Positions 49,961 through 60,578 are shown, counted from the stretch's first letter. The stretch is 64,000 nucleotides of DNA from Ctenosaura bakeri (GCA_948474755.1 CAOLHI010001151.1:62001-126000); one strand, 5' to 3'. Notes: a model not told the origin generated them from the letters alone. Numbers and translations are program-made.

Positions 49961-50301
49961 ATAGAATCATAGGCCATTTCCACACTACACTGCTAGAGTG
50001 CTATTATTCCACTTTCAACCTCCTATGGAATCCTGGGGTTTGGAGTTTAGGGAAGGGTATTTAGAACTCTCAGCCAGAGAGCCCTTTGGCCTCAATAAAC
50101 TACAAACCCCAGAATTCCACAGGATGTTGAGAGTGGAATAATAGCACTATAACAGTGTAGTGTGGAAACGGCCATAAAAATGCAGAGTTGGAGGAGACCC
50201 CAGGGGTCATCCAGTCCAACCCCCTGCCATGCAGGAACACCCTCAAAGCACTCCCGACAGATGGCCATCCAGCCTCCGCTTAAAAACCTCCAAGGAAGGA
50301 T
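49961..50301 (-). mobile_element. CR1 LINE 3' fragment interrupted by a MITE
   Basis: Plus-strand order is ATAGAATCATA, then the MITE at 49972-50173, then AAAATGCAGAGTTGGAGGAG, CATCCAGTCCAACCCCCTGC, CAGGAACACCCTCAAAGCAC and GACAGATGGCCATCCAGCC. This is the reverse of a CR1 3' end as at 52294-52617, truncated at about 50301. The MITE sits inside the CR1 tail. Confidence 0.85.
49972..50173. mobile_element. Palindromic MITE nested in a CR1 tail
   Basis: Begins GGCCATTTCCACACTACAC and ends GTGTGGAAACGGCC; ATA flanks both sides. It is the long form with the central AGAACTCTCAGCCAGAGAGC and TACAAACCCCAGAATTCC. Removing it and one ATA restores a continuous CR1 tail (AGAATCATAAAAATGCAGAG), which confirms both the element ends and the 3-bp duplication. 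Confidence 0.9.
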
Positions 50302-50512
50302 GCACCGCAGGTTTACAGTCACAGACTCAGCTGTCAAGCTGGTTCATAGAAAATTAAGTCGCAGTGAAAAGGGGGGGGTCTCTTTTAAATTAGCAAAGTG
50401 AGTTTTGAGATTGGATTCGCCAAAGGTAGTGATTGGGTGAGAATGTGAACCATACTATTTAATCAAAAGCATAGACAGTTAATCCATAAAAAATATTTGC
50501 ACACTTCCCGAA

Positions 50513-50690
50513 TCCCCGATTAGCCATGAAAACCCACTGGGTGGTCCTGAGTAAGTCACACTTTCTCAGCCTCAGAGGAGGACGAAGGCAAGCCCCCCCC
50601 CGAACAAATCTTACCAGGAAAACCCCATGGTGGGGCTCCTTAGGGGCACCATAAGCAGAGGAAGGGCTGAAGGCACCCAACAAGCGGGTA
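50513..50690 (+). mobile_element. 5'-truncated Sauria SINE upstream of OSBP
   Basis: Contains TTAGCCATGAAAACCCACTG, AAGTCACACTTTCTCAGCC, GAACAAATCTTACCAGGAAA and a degraded tail (GGGGCACCATAAGCAGAGG, CTGAAGGCACCCAACAAGC). The tRNA head is missing. About 0.2 kb 5' of the OSBP CpG island. Confidence 0.7.
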
Positions 50691-50703
50691 AAGCCCGCTA
50701 GCT

Positions 50704-50910
50704 TTACCACCTCTTATAAGGACGCCCGGGCCGCAAGGGTACAGGGTCATTGGGCCCGGCCCTCCTGTGCTTCCCCTCCACTGAACACACACTCCCACTA
50801 GCATTCAAAGTGTCATTCATGCCTAACCAGCTGAGCCCCCCTTCTATGATGACGCCAGAGTAGCCTCCCCGCCTCACAGGCTTTCCATCGGTGGCCACCA
50901 TGAACGACAC
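50704..50910 (-). other. Open frame opposite the OSBP promoter, unrecognised
   Basis: A minus-strand frame of up to 68 codons begins near GTTCATGGTGGCCACC and runs away from OSBP through a GC-rich stretch, ending by CTTATAAGAGG. I do not recognise the product. It could reflect divergent antisense transcription from the CpG island or be a chance frame; composition alone explains its length. Confidence 0.2.
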
Positions 50911-51246
50911 GAGGAACGGCCAATCAGAGGAGCGGTTGGAGGGGGGTAGCCAGTTAATAGCAACGACAGCGCACAGCCGCCCAATCTGCCAGCAGGTCCC
51001 GCCCCCTGGGGCTTTTTGGACCAGTAGCAGCCGCGGGGGCGGTGCCAGTCGGGGCTCCAGCCCCCAGAGTGGGTGTCACGGTTGACGGGGCGGGCCGGGT
51101 GACGGCGCTACGCGTACCGTTGCGGGGGGAGGGCGAAGCCAGGCAGGAGGGAGGTGCTCAGCCTCTGGCGGCTCTTCGTCTCCCGTTGGCAGAGGGAGCG
51201 CGAGCCTGCGGCGGCGGCGGCGGCGCTGCTGCTGCTGCGTTGGGAG
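50890..51246 (+). promoter_or_regulatory. OSBP: OSBP CpG-island promoter and 5' UTR
   Basis: CpG-rich from about 50880 to 51850. Two CCAAT boxes (50920-50924 and 50981-50985), GC boxes (GCCCCCT on the reverse at about 51001, GGGGGCGG at about 51035, GGGGCGGG at about 51087) and a GTGACGGC ATF-like half-site near 51100. No TATA box. Typical broad housekeeping promoter. The start site probably lies between about 51020 and 51200. OSBP in mammals is sterol-responsive only modestly, and I see no clear SRE. Confidence 0.65.
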
Positions 51247-51596
51247 ATGTCGGAGCTGCGAGCGGCGGGGGCCGGCCCTGGGACAGCGCCTGGCGGAGCG
51301 AGCGGCCCCGTCGCCTCCGGACAAGGAGGGACCTGCGGGCCCGGCGCGGGCACGCCGCTGCCCTCGCCGGGGCCTGGCGGCGGAAGAGGCGACGGAGGCA
51401 CACTGGGCCCCGGGGGACCGGCCCCAGGGGGGGTGGCGGCAGCGGCTCCAGGTGGGAGCTCTGCTTCCGTTTCCGGGTCGGCGAGCTCCACTTCCGGAGC
51501 GGCTCGCGAGGGGTGGCTTTTCAAATGGACCAATTACATCAAGGGATATCAGCGGCGCTGGTTCGTGCTGAGCAACGGGCTTCTCAGTTACTACAG
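51247..51596 (+). CDS. OSBP: OSBP exon 1 coding part (residues 1-117)
   Basis: Starts at the first good ATG in the island and ends TACTACAG|GTGAGG in phase 2. Encodes the low-complexity leader and the first half of the PH domain up to LLSYYR. The leader is GC-rich and poorly conserved in sequence and length, while the PH part is nearly identical to mammals. Very long frames on the opposite strand across this exon are shadows of the GC-rich DNA. Confidence 0.93.
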
Positions 51597-54500
51597 GTGA
51601 GGCCACGCCCCTTTACGGTGGGCGGGGAGCCAGGGGCTGGGCGGGCCTCCTTGTCCGCTAAGCCCCGCCCAGGTCGCCTCCAAAGGCCGCGGGACCCCCC
51701 TCGTCCCTTGGCGTCGACCGTCTCTGCCAGGCCGGGTGCTGCGCCTTCTCTCCTTGAGTCAGGCGTGCCTGGCGGGAGCAGCAGCTTGGCCGGGCCGCTG
51801 CCTGCCTTCCTCTGCCCTGCCACGTGGCACAGAGGTGACGTGACTCAGCCATGGCCAGAGCGGGGGGGGGAATATTTGGATTGCCACCGCCCAGGTCCCC
51901 GAGGGGTTCCAGAAACTGTCATCCAAAAATGTAATTTTCCAAACTCGGGTCTCCTTTGGCTGGATTTTTAACGCTCTGAACCCCTGCTTCTTCCCCCCGT
52001 TCACACCCTGTGTATACTGCATGCATTAGACCACTGCTCCTCAAAAGGGTGGTTCCTAGGCCGATGCCTGTCTCCGAGCCACTGGCAGCTGGTCCCTGGT
52101 GGGTTTCAAGGACGGAAAGTAGCAGTTGTACACACTGGGTGCAAAAATGATGGCGGGCCTTGGCGCAGTGGGGGAAAAATAATTGCAGGTTCTGCACATC
52201 AGGTAGCCCAAGAAGTTCACTGGACTGAACCATCCCCACCACCCTGCATATGTGATTTCCTTTCCCCCCCTTCTCTGCATATTTTTGTGTGAGTTAGAAT
52301 CATAGAATCATAGAAATGTAGAGTTGGAAGAGACCACACAGGCCATCCAGTCCGACCCCCTGCCATGCAGGAACACCCTCAAAGCACTCCCGACAGATGG
52401 CCATCAAGCCTCTGCTTAAAACCTCCAAGGAAGGAGACTCCACTACACTCCGAGGCAGCAGATTCCACTGCCGGACAGCCCTGACTGTCAGGAAGTTCTT
52501 CCTGAGGTTCAGGTGGAATCTCCTTTCCTGCAGCTTGAATCCATTGCTCCTTGTCCTGGTCTCTGGAGCAGCAGAAAACAAGCCCTCTCCTTCCTCTACG
52601 TGGCATCCCTTCACGTGTGTTCTTTCTTCCCCTCTCTTTCTTGCTTTCCTTTAGATGCTTGTAACCTATTGCTTCTTCACTTCATCTTCCTAGCTAGCTC
52701 TGCAACAGCCTTTGTTTTGACAGGTTAATCTCAGCATTCTTTGCAACACTTTCGGGTCACTTTGCAACACTGGCCGCTTGCAGCCAGTGCCAGAGGCATT
52801 GCACAGTTAGGAAGATGTATCCTCTCAGAAGTTGCTGGCTATTCAGGCCTTATTTCTGAGATTTTTGTGCTGTATTTGACATCTTGTGTATAATGAGAAA
52901 ATGATGGCCTTGCGGATATGATCCCCAAGGTAGAGATCACAACAAGTCACTTGTGAATCCCAGGCTTTTCTAAGACTTGCATCCTGAATATGTCAAGTAC
53001 ATGACAAAGATATGTGTCCACCCCGTAAAACAGGCTATCAGAAACAGTGTTAGTACTGGAAAAGTAACAGTTTACACTTTTGGGGCACATGGCTTTTCTG
53101 ACACTACTGCTATCCTAATTAGAAAAAAAGATTTCTCCAAGTAGGCTAGGAGCTCTGTGCAGGCTTTCTTTGGAATTCACATCCATCCTTGTTAGGCCTG
53201 AGAGGCAGTGGCCAGATTCCTGTTGGTAAACTACTCTAGGGATTGCACTTCATCCAGGGCTGTGCTGTGATGGTGAGGAGAGACAGATAAAATCTGCAGG
53301 CTCCAAACAGCACTTCTACAAGTCCTTACTTCCTGCAGTCTTTTTCATTCTTCCAACACCCCTTTACCAATGCAGTTATGCCAGCATCATACAGCAACAG
53401 GATTCAAGACAGTATGCAGTACTCCAAACAAAGATTCCAATGCCCTCCTAAGCTGTCCAGCTCCCTGGATAGTCAGTTGTCAGTTTTGGCTGTTTTGCAG
53501 TTGTTATAAAAATAAGTTTGTCCAGTATACATGTGAGCCTGAGCTTTTTAAAAAAATCTAGGTTACTAGTATAGTAACCTTAATGATGATACTTTTTTCT
53601 TAAAATTTGCATTACTTCTTCCTTTAAACTGTGGTTCTCCAAGCCACTATCTTCAAGTGATTCAACAACTTCTTGGGGCTTTTCTGTTAATCCAAGAACA
53701 AATATTTATCATTTTGCGTTATCTGGTTCTTTCACAAGCCCTACATATCTTTCAGTATGTAGTCTGTCTGTTCCATTATTTTGCTTACACATAAATATTG
53801 TTTTATATCACTTGCAGTTTTTAACCACCTTCTGAATCTTGAATCTTGTTATATCACTTGCAGTTTTTACCACCTTCATTAAACCTGTATATTCATTTTT
53901 ATGTGAATAAGGATCCATATTTCAATTAATTGTATTTCAGTCATAAAAGAGGAAAATTGCCAAGCAACAGATCAAATAGGGAACTTCCGGAAAAAGATTA
54001 TTATTCCAGTAATGTTACTTTATTGACACAAATTGCTTTTCCTCATTTTTATTCATTTAGTTTTGACAGTCATTAGAGTGACTTCTACTTAATTAGTAGG
54101 ACAACTTAAAATTATGCAATCAAATAGAATGATCCTTGGCTTTTTTAATAAAAGGATTATGTTCACTTTTTGCCTAGACTTTACTTATGCATCTATCTTA
54201 TTTTTTATCCCAAATTGGTGGGAGTATAACTAGTAGGAGGAAGAATGAGTATCTCTTTCTATTTTGAAGATTGGCAGTGAAAACTGTGCTTATGGAAGCT
54301 GTGCTTCCTTATTCATAGATGTATATGTCCCACTAACAACTCAGTGTTATAGCTCATTGAATTCATTTCTTTGTAGTCTACAGAAGGTTTTGCTATAATA
54401 AACTAGCCTAGAAAATAAGCCTACTGAGCATGCTGACTGACTGACAGACAAACAAACAAAACTTAATCAGCCTGCAGAAGGTTAGAGCCCCTCCTCTATG

Positions 54501-57500
54501 ACAAGGTAAGAAAAAATGATAAGAAAAATCTTTTTGCAAAGTGGACTGATGGAGAAGAAACAGAATTATTTTCCTCCACAGTCATTATGGAAATAGAGTG
54601 GACTAGCAGTGAAGTAATCTGTCCATCTACTATTGACCTGTTCACTTGCCTTTTACAGAATTCTTGGTCACTCACCTGATAAATTATTCAGTCTGGATTC
54701 TAGGGGACCAGGATTCAAATCCACGTTCAGTGATGGAAATCTACTGGGTGAACTTCGGCAGGTTGCCCTCTCTCAACCATAGGGCAAGGCAGTGGCAACT
54801 CTCTGAACACATCTTGTCAAGAAAACCCTGGATTAGGGTTGCTATAAGTCAGCTTGAAAGCGTAACAGCAAATATATGTTGGTCTCAAGGTGCCACGTTA
54901 TTTTTTGTTTATTGTAACACCAGATTTATATGGCTGCCCTTCTAAAAGTAAAAAAAAAAAAAATAGTGAACAGATCTGCTGTTCATTCTCCATCGGGTTT
55001 TAGCCTTTTCACTTAGCCACTGAAGGAACCACCTGTATCATGGGCAGTGTTGTCATTCTCCCATATGATCTTTTCCTCTCCATTTTATTTATTTATGTAT
55101 TTATTTTATTTTTTCAGTCTCCTCCTCAAGCTGTATCTTTCTCTCTCAGTGTGCTTTGTTGATCTGCTCTGATATCTCAGAAACACTGAAAATCTGGAGA
55201 TATTCTATCCGTAAAGGGTTAGACATGGGTAGAAGTTTGTTGTGCTGGCTGAAATGTTCTACCAGTGGATCACAGAGGTCAACTGGTGAAGAGATCTGCC
55301 AATACTATTGTTCTGCCTGCTGAGATCAGCTAGCAGAAAAGCTAGATATGAGTAGACTGTGGGAAGAACCAGACTTCTCCAAACCCAGGGACACAGGTAC
55401 CATATTAGGCAAAAGTTGGTCCAGGGCCCAGAGTAGTCCTCAGTACTTAAAGGTATCCTTCAACCAGTTAAGGTTTGGATTCAGCATGGCTTTAGAGGAG
55501 TGTTGGCTTGGCTGGTCCTTGGCCATCTTTATGAATTAGGTTTGCCCTCTTAGAGCCTTCTAGTGGAAATGAGAAAGGAATATTTTTTGCTGTGTATGTG
55601 ATGGCATGACAAATTCATTGGACTGTGTATTCAAGCTGCTTTACATATGCCAGGTTTGGTTGCCCTGTATGGACTATACCCTATTGAGAATACTACCATT
55701 TTGGAAGTACGTTAGCATGATGTGTGGGATTTCTAAGTTAGATGACCAGGTTTGTTGTCTTCTCTTTCCCAAATTAAGTGTTTCATAGACATAGAAAATA
55801 GTTAGTTAATGCGGCACTGCAAATGTAAACTATTTAGTCTGGCTTAGTGGGCATGATTTCTTGCAGAGGATCTTAGGAAATGTAGTCTTTGAGAATGTTC
55901 AAAGTATTCCAATGAATTCTTAGTCCCTATATACCACTGAAAACTTCCAGGCATCCTTGTTTGAGAGTTGACATTATGAGCCAGTTGTAATGTAGGCATG
56001 TCTGTAATTGTCTAATCTTATTGCTATACTTTTGGCATTCTGGCCTTTCCTCTGATATGCCTGGAAATACTGACGTATTTACGTGTTGACTGAATGCACA
56101 GTTAGCTCAATCCTGTAATGCTGTGTGCAGGTCATAGGATGAGTTTTTCTAGCTCCATTAAAAGAGATTTTAGCAGTCTTTGGCTTTCATTTCTAAGGCT
56201 GGTAATGAAAAGATGGTTTGTGAGATAAAGTGCTATAATAGTGACCTCTGATTTTCACTACTTGCTGAGTTCAAGGGTGCTAAACCTTTACCTCCTGATG
56301 TATATATGTTGATTGGGGTGCGGGATGGCCTGTGAGTGTTAGTGACTCTGTAGCACTATAACATCCAAGGAGAACTAAAATAGCAACTATTCCCATAGTG
56401 CCAGCTGTCTTTGGGAGCCCTAGATCCACATGGGAATCACTGTGGTGGCACTAGGGAGTCCCTGTGCCTATGCCTACCTGCAGCCCCCTGTAAGTGCTCC
56501 CTTCAGTGGGTTGTCTTTATTGTAATATGTATTCATCTCCCTTTGCTTTTACTCCAAGAATATTTTACTGGTGTCCTTCATTCCCAACTCTTCCTTTCCT
56601 CAAATGCAATCTAGCTGTTAGTTCTGTTTTCTCAGTGAAGAGCCCCAAAGTGTGTCAGAAACTAGAGGCAGCTTTGAGGAATTTGCCCCCCCCCATAGGT
56701 ACCCTGACTTGTACTGAGGGTGTTCCATTTCATTTTCCGGCACAAAGGAATGTGTTTAAAGGGATGTGTCCTTAAATAAGGCAGAAGAGACTTGCATGTT
56801 GGCCACACTCTTGTAACTTGGCCTGTATTATTCATAAAGTAACTAGACTCTGGAGGACAAGAATAGCTGGCAGCAGGGGCTCATATTTCCCCACAGGCTC
56901 AGACTACAGGAAAGGGGAAATGCCCAGTTACTGAGGGGGCAGTGGGATTTAAAAAATACACAGCAACCTCTGCAAAATGGCACATACTGGTAGTTTCTCT
57001 GTATCAGCCCAAAGAAGGTGTGTGTGTTGTTATCTCTGTGTTGCTCAACTTTGTAGCAGAAAGGAGATAGCACTGCCTTGCACCAGGTCAATACACAGGG
57101 AACTTTGTTCTTATCTCAGGCTGTGAGCAATGAAGAGCTGGATGAATGTTAAAGTTGTCTGAAAGCGCTACTGGTTATTTCAGTAAACCTGGAAGGGGAA
57201 GCAGTATAGCCCTGTCCATTGGGGGTTTTGAGAAGGGTCGGGACTGAGATGAATAATGACATGGTTAACTTGGGAGGTGTTCTTTCCAAATTCCAACCAC
57301 CTTACCAGCATAGGAGTCTCATGAGACAAACTGGTAAGCTTTGAAATTCTCTGTTTAGACACACAGACATATGAGTATTTATGCTACGTGAAGGCATATG
57401 TGGCTGCATATATGCAAAGTATATTCTGCTGGCACAGATATGTTATTGGTTGCCATTGAAGAGTGTCCCCAATTCAAGGATAGCTAATCTATGTGTGGTC

Positions 57501-60500
57501 TGTTTTTAAGATGGAAGCAGGATGCTGCGTCAAATTCTGTCTCTCACTTTCAGAGGCTGTGATTCACACATTTTATTTCGTTAATTGTCAGATGTTGAGA
57601 TGGATAGGTGTTCTGTGTTTGAGGGAGAATGTAAAAATGCTCAATTTTGGTATTTTGAATTGAATCTTGGGTCTCTTTCACACTACACAATTATAACACT
57701 TTGATAATACTTTGATAATACTTAGCACTCATATACTTTGATAATACTTAGCACTCTGCAAAGAATTCTAAATACCTCATAAACCTACCAATTCCAGGAT
57801 TCCAAAAGATGCAACCATGGCAGTTAAAGTGGTGCCAAAGTGCTATGATTGCGTAGCGTGAAAGAGCCCTCAAGCTATGCATACACCAAATTCTCTTTGT
57901 TGGGGAAGTACCGTAATGCTCATGTGATTTCATGTGCCCCACCTCGAGCTTTGAGGAAAGGCAGGTAACAAAATGTTGTTGTTGTTGTTGTTGTTATTTC
58001 CCCCTTGTTAATAAAATTCAGGTATAAATAGGCAGATAGGCAATTGTTACATCTCTGCAGAAACTATGTACAAGTGTCTGGATGCACATGCACATACGTC
58101 CTTGTGAATGCTTTCCTTGGAGACCCAGCATTTTTGCTGTGGAAGTTATGAGCGTTAGTCTATGTTTGATTCTGGGTTTAACACCCTCAAACACAAGTCT
58201 GGCTTTGTCCCAGTACCGAATGTAAAATCCCCAGCCATCTGGTCTGTCCACTCTGCGTGTGTGGCTGGGCCGGCCAGCTTGGTGAAATTATCAGGCAGCT
58301 CTGTGAAGTTCAAGAGATTGCTCTATTAATAGAAATGCCTGCTGGTAGTGATCACAGGCAGAGAGAGGAGGCTGCACCCACTCCACTCAGACCATGCCAG
58401 CCTGTAAAATCAGATTTTGGGTGCTGGAGGAAGTGGCCTAACAAAAAAATAAGTAGTATTATTGTTATTATCATTATTATTTTAGTATAGGCAAGCATTG
58501 GAAAAGTTAGTGACAAATTACTTGCTCATTGACTTTTAGAATTAAATTTGGTTTAATAATTTGCCAAAGTAAGGGTTAGAGTGCCTATGACTTTATGCAA
58601 AATATATGTGTGATTCTCATAAATTAATGATTTACTTTGAGGATATGTGGGGCATTAGAAATTTGAAATTATAGAGTCCAGCTAGTGTAATCTAAGGCAG
58701 TGCTGCTCAAAGTGGTGGTTGGTCCCTGAGCCATTGGCTACTGGCCCCTGGCAAGTTTAGTTTGTGTGCATTGTAGTCAGTAGACACAAATACGGTCCCT
58801 AGTGTGCAGGAAGAAGCAAGTACTGATCAGCCACATCAGATATCCTGGGAAGTACAGATTTAAAGCACAAAGAGGTTCTTCACAGATTTGCAGCATCTTG
58901 GACTTCACTGTTTCAGACATTAAAAGGGAGTGTCCCATATACTTAAATGTCCTCCATATGGTCAGAGGAGATTCCTATATCAGGGCTGGGAAATGTGGTA
59001 TTGTAGCCTTTGTCTTGTTGTGTGCCTTTAAGTTGTTTCTGACTTATGACAACCCTAAGGCAAACCTAACATGGGGTTTTCTGATGCTGAGAATATGTGC
59101 GTGGCACATCCAAGGTCACCCAGCGGGTTTCCATGGCCAAGTGGGGAAGTGAACCCTGGTCTCCTGTCTACTCTAACCAGACTGGCTAGTGCTGAGAGAT
59201 GATGGGAGCAGTGGTTCATTGTCTGGGGAAGGGTAGAGTTTTGCCACCTGTCTAGTACATTGAAAACAAGCATGTCAGGGGAGAGCTAGGTAGAATTTTC
59301 CGTGATGTTTAGTTTTCTGTGTGCCAGGTTACTTCTGTGGCGCATATTCAGTCATATTGTAAGGTTACAGTTGAGGCACATTGATACTATACAAAGAATG
59401 GTTTATGTAGAGACCTATCTAGTGTAGGTCCCCATGATCCATTTCAGCTGTATACTTACTGATTCAAATTACTGGTTTTTTTTCTCAACTATATATCTAT
59501 AAATTGTAAAGAGTAGTCACTACCTGACAGGGTTGTTGGAGGGGGCTAAAGAAGAAAAGAAGAAATTTGGAAATCCAAACAGCACTGTACAAACGTTATT
59601 GGAAGTAGGACTCTGGAAAGGTATTTGAAAATATTAGGAAATCAGAGGTATGTAGAAGAGAGGCAATAGAACACTTAAAGGGCTAAATAAGTTCTGCTGA
59701 CGTCATTATTCACATTAACTTGAAATGAATCCCTGACTCATCCTTTCTGGTTTTAAAACATTTTTTTTAAAAAAACTTCCTGTATGTTCCGCTCTTCAAA
59801 AGCTAGTTTTAAGAAATGGAACCCTGTTTTTCTGACTTCCTTCTCATTTTTTGTTTTCTGGATGTCACCACATCAAGTGGTTCTCACTATGCAATATGCA
59901 TCAGTGAAAATATTTGGATCATGACCTTCATGAGGGAATAGTAACAAACTATGTCTTTATGTAAATACAGTTGGGTTGTATCCAAGTATTGTATTAGTCC
60001 ACTGACTGAATATTCTGGTGAGGAATGTGATTCCTTTCTTCTGCAATCCCCACATGCTCTGGGGGCTGGGGAGTCCTTCCAAATAGTATAGGAGATGAGG
60101 AGCACAAGGAGAAGAGGGAACTGGTTAAAATCTCCTTCGTGTTTTGCTGACTGAAAAGCTTCCTACAGGACTGAAAAGCTTCCCACAAGTGGAGTGAGAC
60201 TAATTGGATACAGCCCAGTGGTGTGTCTCACTTACCTGCCCACTCCTCTTGCCTAGGAGAGGGGGCACACAGTTGAGAAGATGGGGTGTCCTTTTCTATT
60301 TATTCTTTCTTAGAAGAAACCTCTGGTATTTGCTTGTTCATTCCCTTGTGTGCCTTCCTTTACCTACAGGTCAAAGGCAGAGATGCGACACACTTGTCGT
60401 GGAACCATTAACCTGGCTACAGCTACCATCACTGTGGAGGACTCCTGCAATTTCATTATTTCTAATGGAGGGGCACAGACTTACCACTTGAAGGCCAGCT

Positions 60501-60578
60501 CTGAAGTTGAGAGGCAGCGTTGGGTCACAGCCCTGGAGCTGGCCAAGGCTAAAGCAGTCAAGATGCTAGCAGAATCAG
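51247..60578 (+). CDS. OSBP: OSBP, oxysterol-binding protein 1, first two exons (partial gene)
   Basis: Exons 1 and 2 join in phase to give 186 complete residues. Residues 1-86 are a Gly/Ala/Pro/Ser-rich low-complexity leader. Residues 87 onward are the PH domain: [31 protein letters not shown], then [37 protein letters not shown] and the C-terminal helix [18 protein letters not shown]. Arg103-Arg104 in the YQRRW segment correspond to the PI4P-binding pair known in mammalian OSBP. The full protein exchanges ER cholesterol for Golgi PI4P at membrane contact sites. The coiled coil, FFAT motif and sterol-binding ORD are encoded beyond the window. The ATG was chosen by similarity of MSELRAAG to human MAATELRG and G at -3. 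Confidence 0.95.
52031..52250. repeat. Dispersed repeat in OSBP intron 1, copy 1
   Basis: Blocks CCACTGCTCCTCAAAAGGG, GGTGGTTCCTAGG, GAGCCACTGGCAGCTGGTCC and CTGGTGGGTTTCAAGG correspond to CAGTGCTGCTCAAAGTGG, GTTGGTCCCTGAGCCATTGG and CTGGCAAGTTTAG at 58690-58800. Likely an old hAT-type element; the ends are unclear. Confidence 0.5.
52294..52617 (-). mobile_element. CR1 LINE 3' fragment, recent-looking
   Basis: Minus-strand reading gives [39 protein letters not shown] and [12 protein letters not shown] followed by CR1 3' UTR and a CTATGATTCTATGATTCT tail. It is almost identical to 15530-15822, but one T is lost in the TTTTTAAGCAG run, which shifts the frame. 5'-truncated to about 320 bp. The high identity between the two copies suggests a young CR1 subfamily. 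Confidence 0.9.
54680..54875 (+). mobile_element. Sauria SINE in OSBP intron 1
   Basis: Contains AGGATTCAAATCCACG (B box), TGATGGAAATCTACTGGGTG, CTTGTCAAGAAAACCCTGG and TTGCTATAAGTCAGCTTGAA. The first 20-30 bp of the head are degraded. Moderately diverged. Confidence 0.7.
57668..57869. mobile_element. Second MITE type with inverted GGGxCTCTTTCAC ends
   Basis: The left end GGGTCTCTTTCACACTACAC and the reverse complement of the right end, GGGCTCTTTCACGCTACGC, form imperfect terminal repeats of about 35 bp (both continue into AATTATAACACTTTG / AATCATAGCACTTTG). A local duplication of ACTTTGATAATACTT gives three units at about 57696-57752. Superficially like the GGCCATTTCC family but with distinct termini. 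Confidence 0.65.
58690..58800. repeat. Dispersed repeat in OSBP intron 1, copy 2
   Basis: Same-orientation partner of 52031-52250, sharing the CAGTGCTGCTCAAAGTGG-type start and the GAGCCATTGGCTACTGGCCC block. Confidence 0.5.
59010..59192 (-). mobile_element. Sauria SINE in OSBP intron 1
   Basis: Plus strand reads tail-first: TTGTTGTGTGCCTTTAAG, TTGTTTCTGACTTATGACAA, CATGGGGTTTTCTGATGCTG, CACCCAGCGGGTTTCCATGG and GTGAACCCTGGTCTCCTG (reverse B box). Minus orientation, internally shortened. Confidence 0.8.
60370..60578 (+). CDS. OSBP: OSBP exon 2 (residues 117-186, end of PH domain)
   Basis: Acceptor TACCTACAG|GTCAAAGG and donor GAATCAG|GTAAGG. Encodes [40 protein letters not shown] and [19 protein letters not shown]. 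Ends in phase 1; the next residue is Asp in human. Nearly identical to the mammalian exon. Confidence 0.97.

Larger units (their letters stand above)
43560..50880. other. PATL1-OSBP intergenic region
   Basis: No reading frame resembles a known gene. Recognisable contents are a Tigger-like element (46650-46858), two palindromic MITEs (47121-47320 and 49972-50173), a CR1 fragment and a truncated SINE (50513-50690). About 43.9-46.6 kb and 48.1-49.9 kb show nothing I can name, apart from a patch near 48000-48100 resembling a hAT end (GGGCTGCATGCAGCCCCCAG then CAGGCCTGC). Confidence 0.55.
51597..60369 (+). other. OSBP: OSBP intron 1
   Basis: About 8.8 kb, GT-AG, phase 2. The first 250 bp remain CpG-rich. 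Contents include a paired dispersed repeat (52031-52250 and 58690-58800), a CR1 fragment (52294-52617), Sauria SINEs (54680-54875 and 59010-59192), another MITE (57668-57869), and short ATT and GTT repeats near 57975 and 58460. No further OSBP exon or independent gene is seen; about 52.7-54.6 and 55.0-57.6 kb show nothing recognisable. Confidence 0.7.

Noticed and set aside
51042..51971. 309-codon plus frame and 141-176-codon minus frames over OSBP exon 1
   Set aside because: They are alternate-frame shadows of a GC-rich CpG island. The OSBP frame itself is confirmed by PH-domain identity and phase with exon 2.
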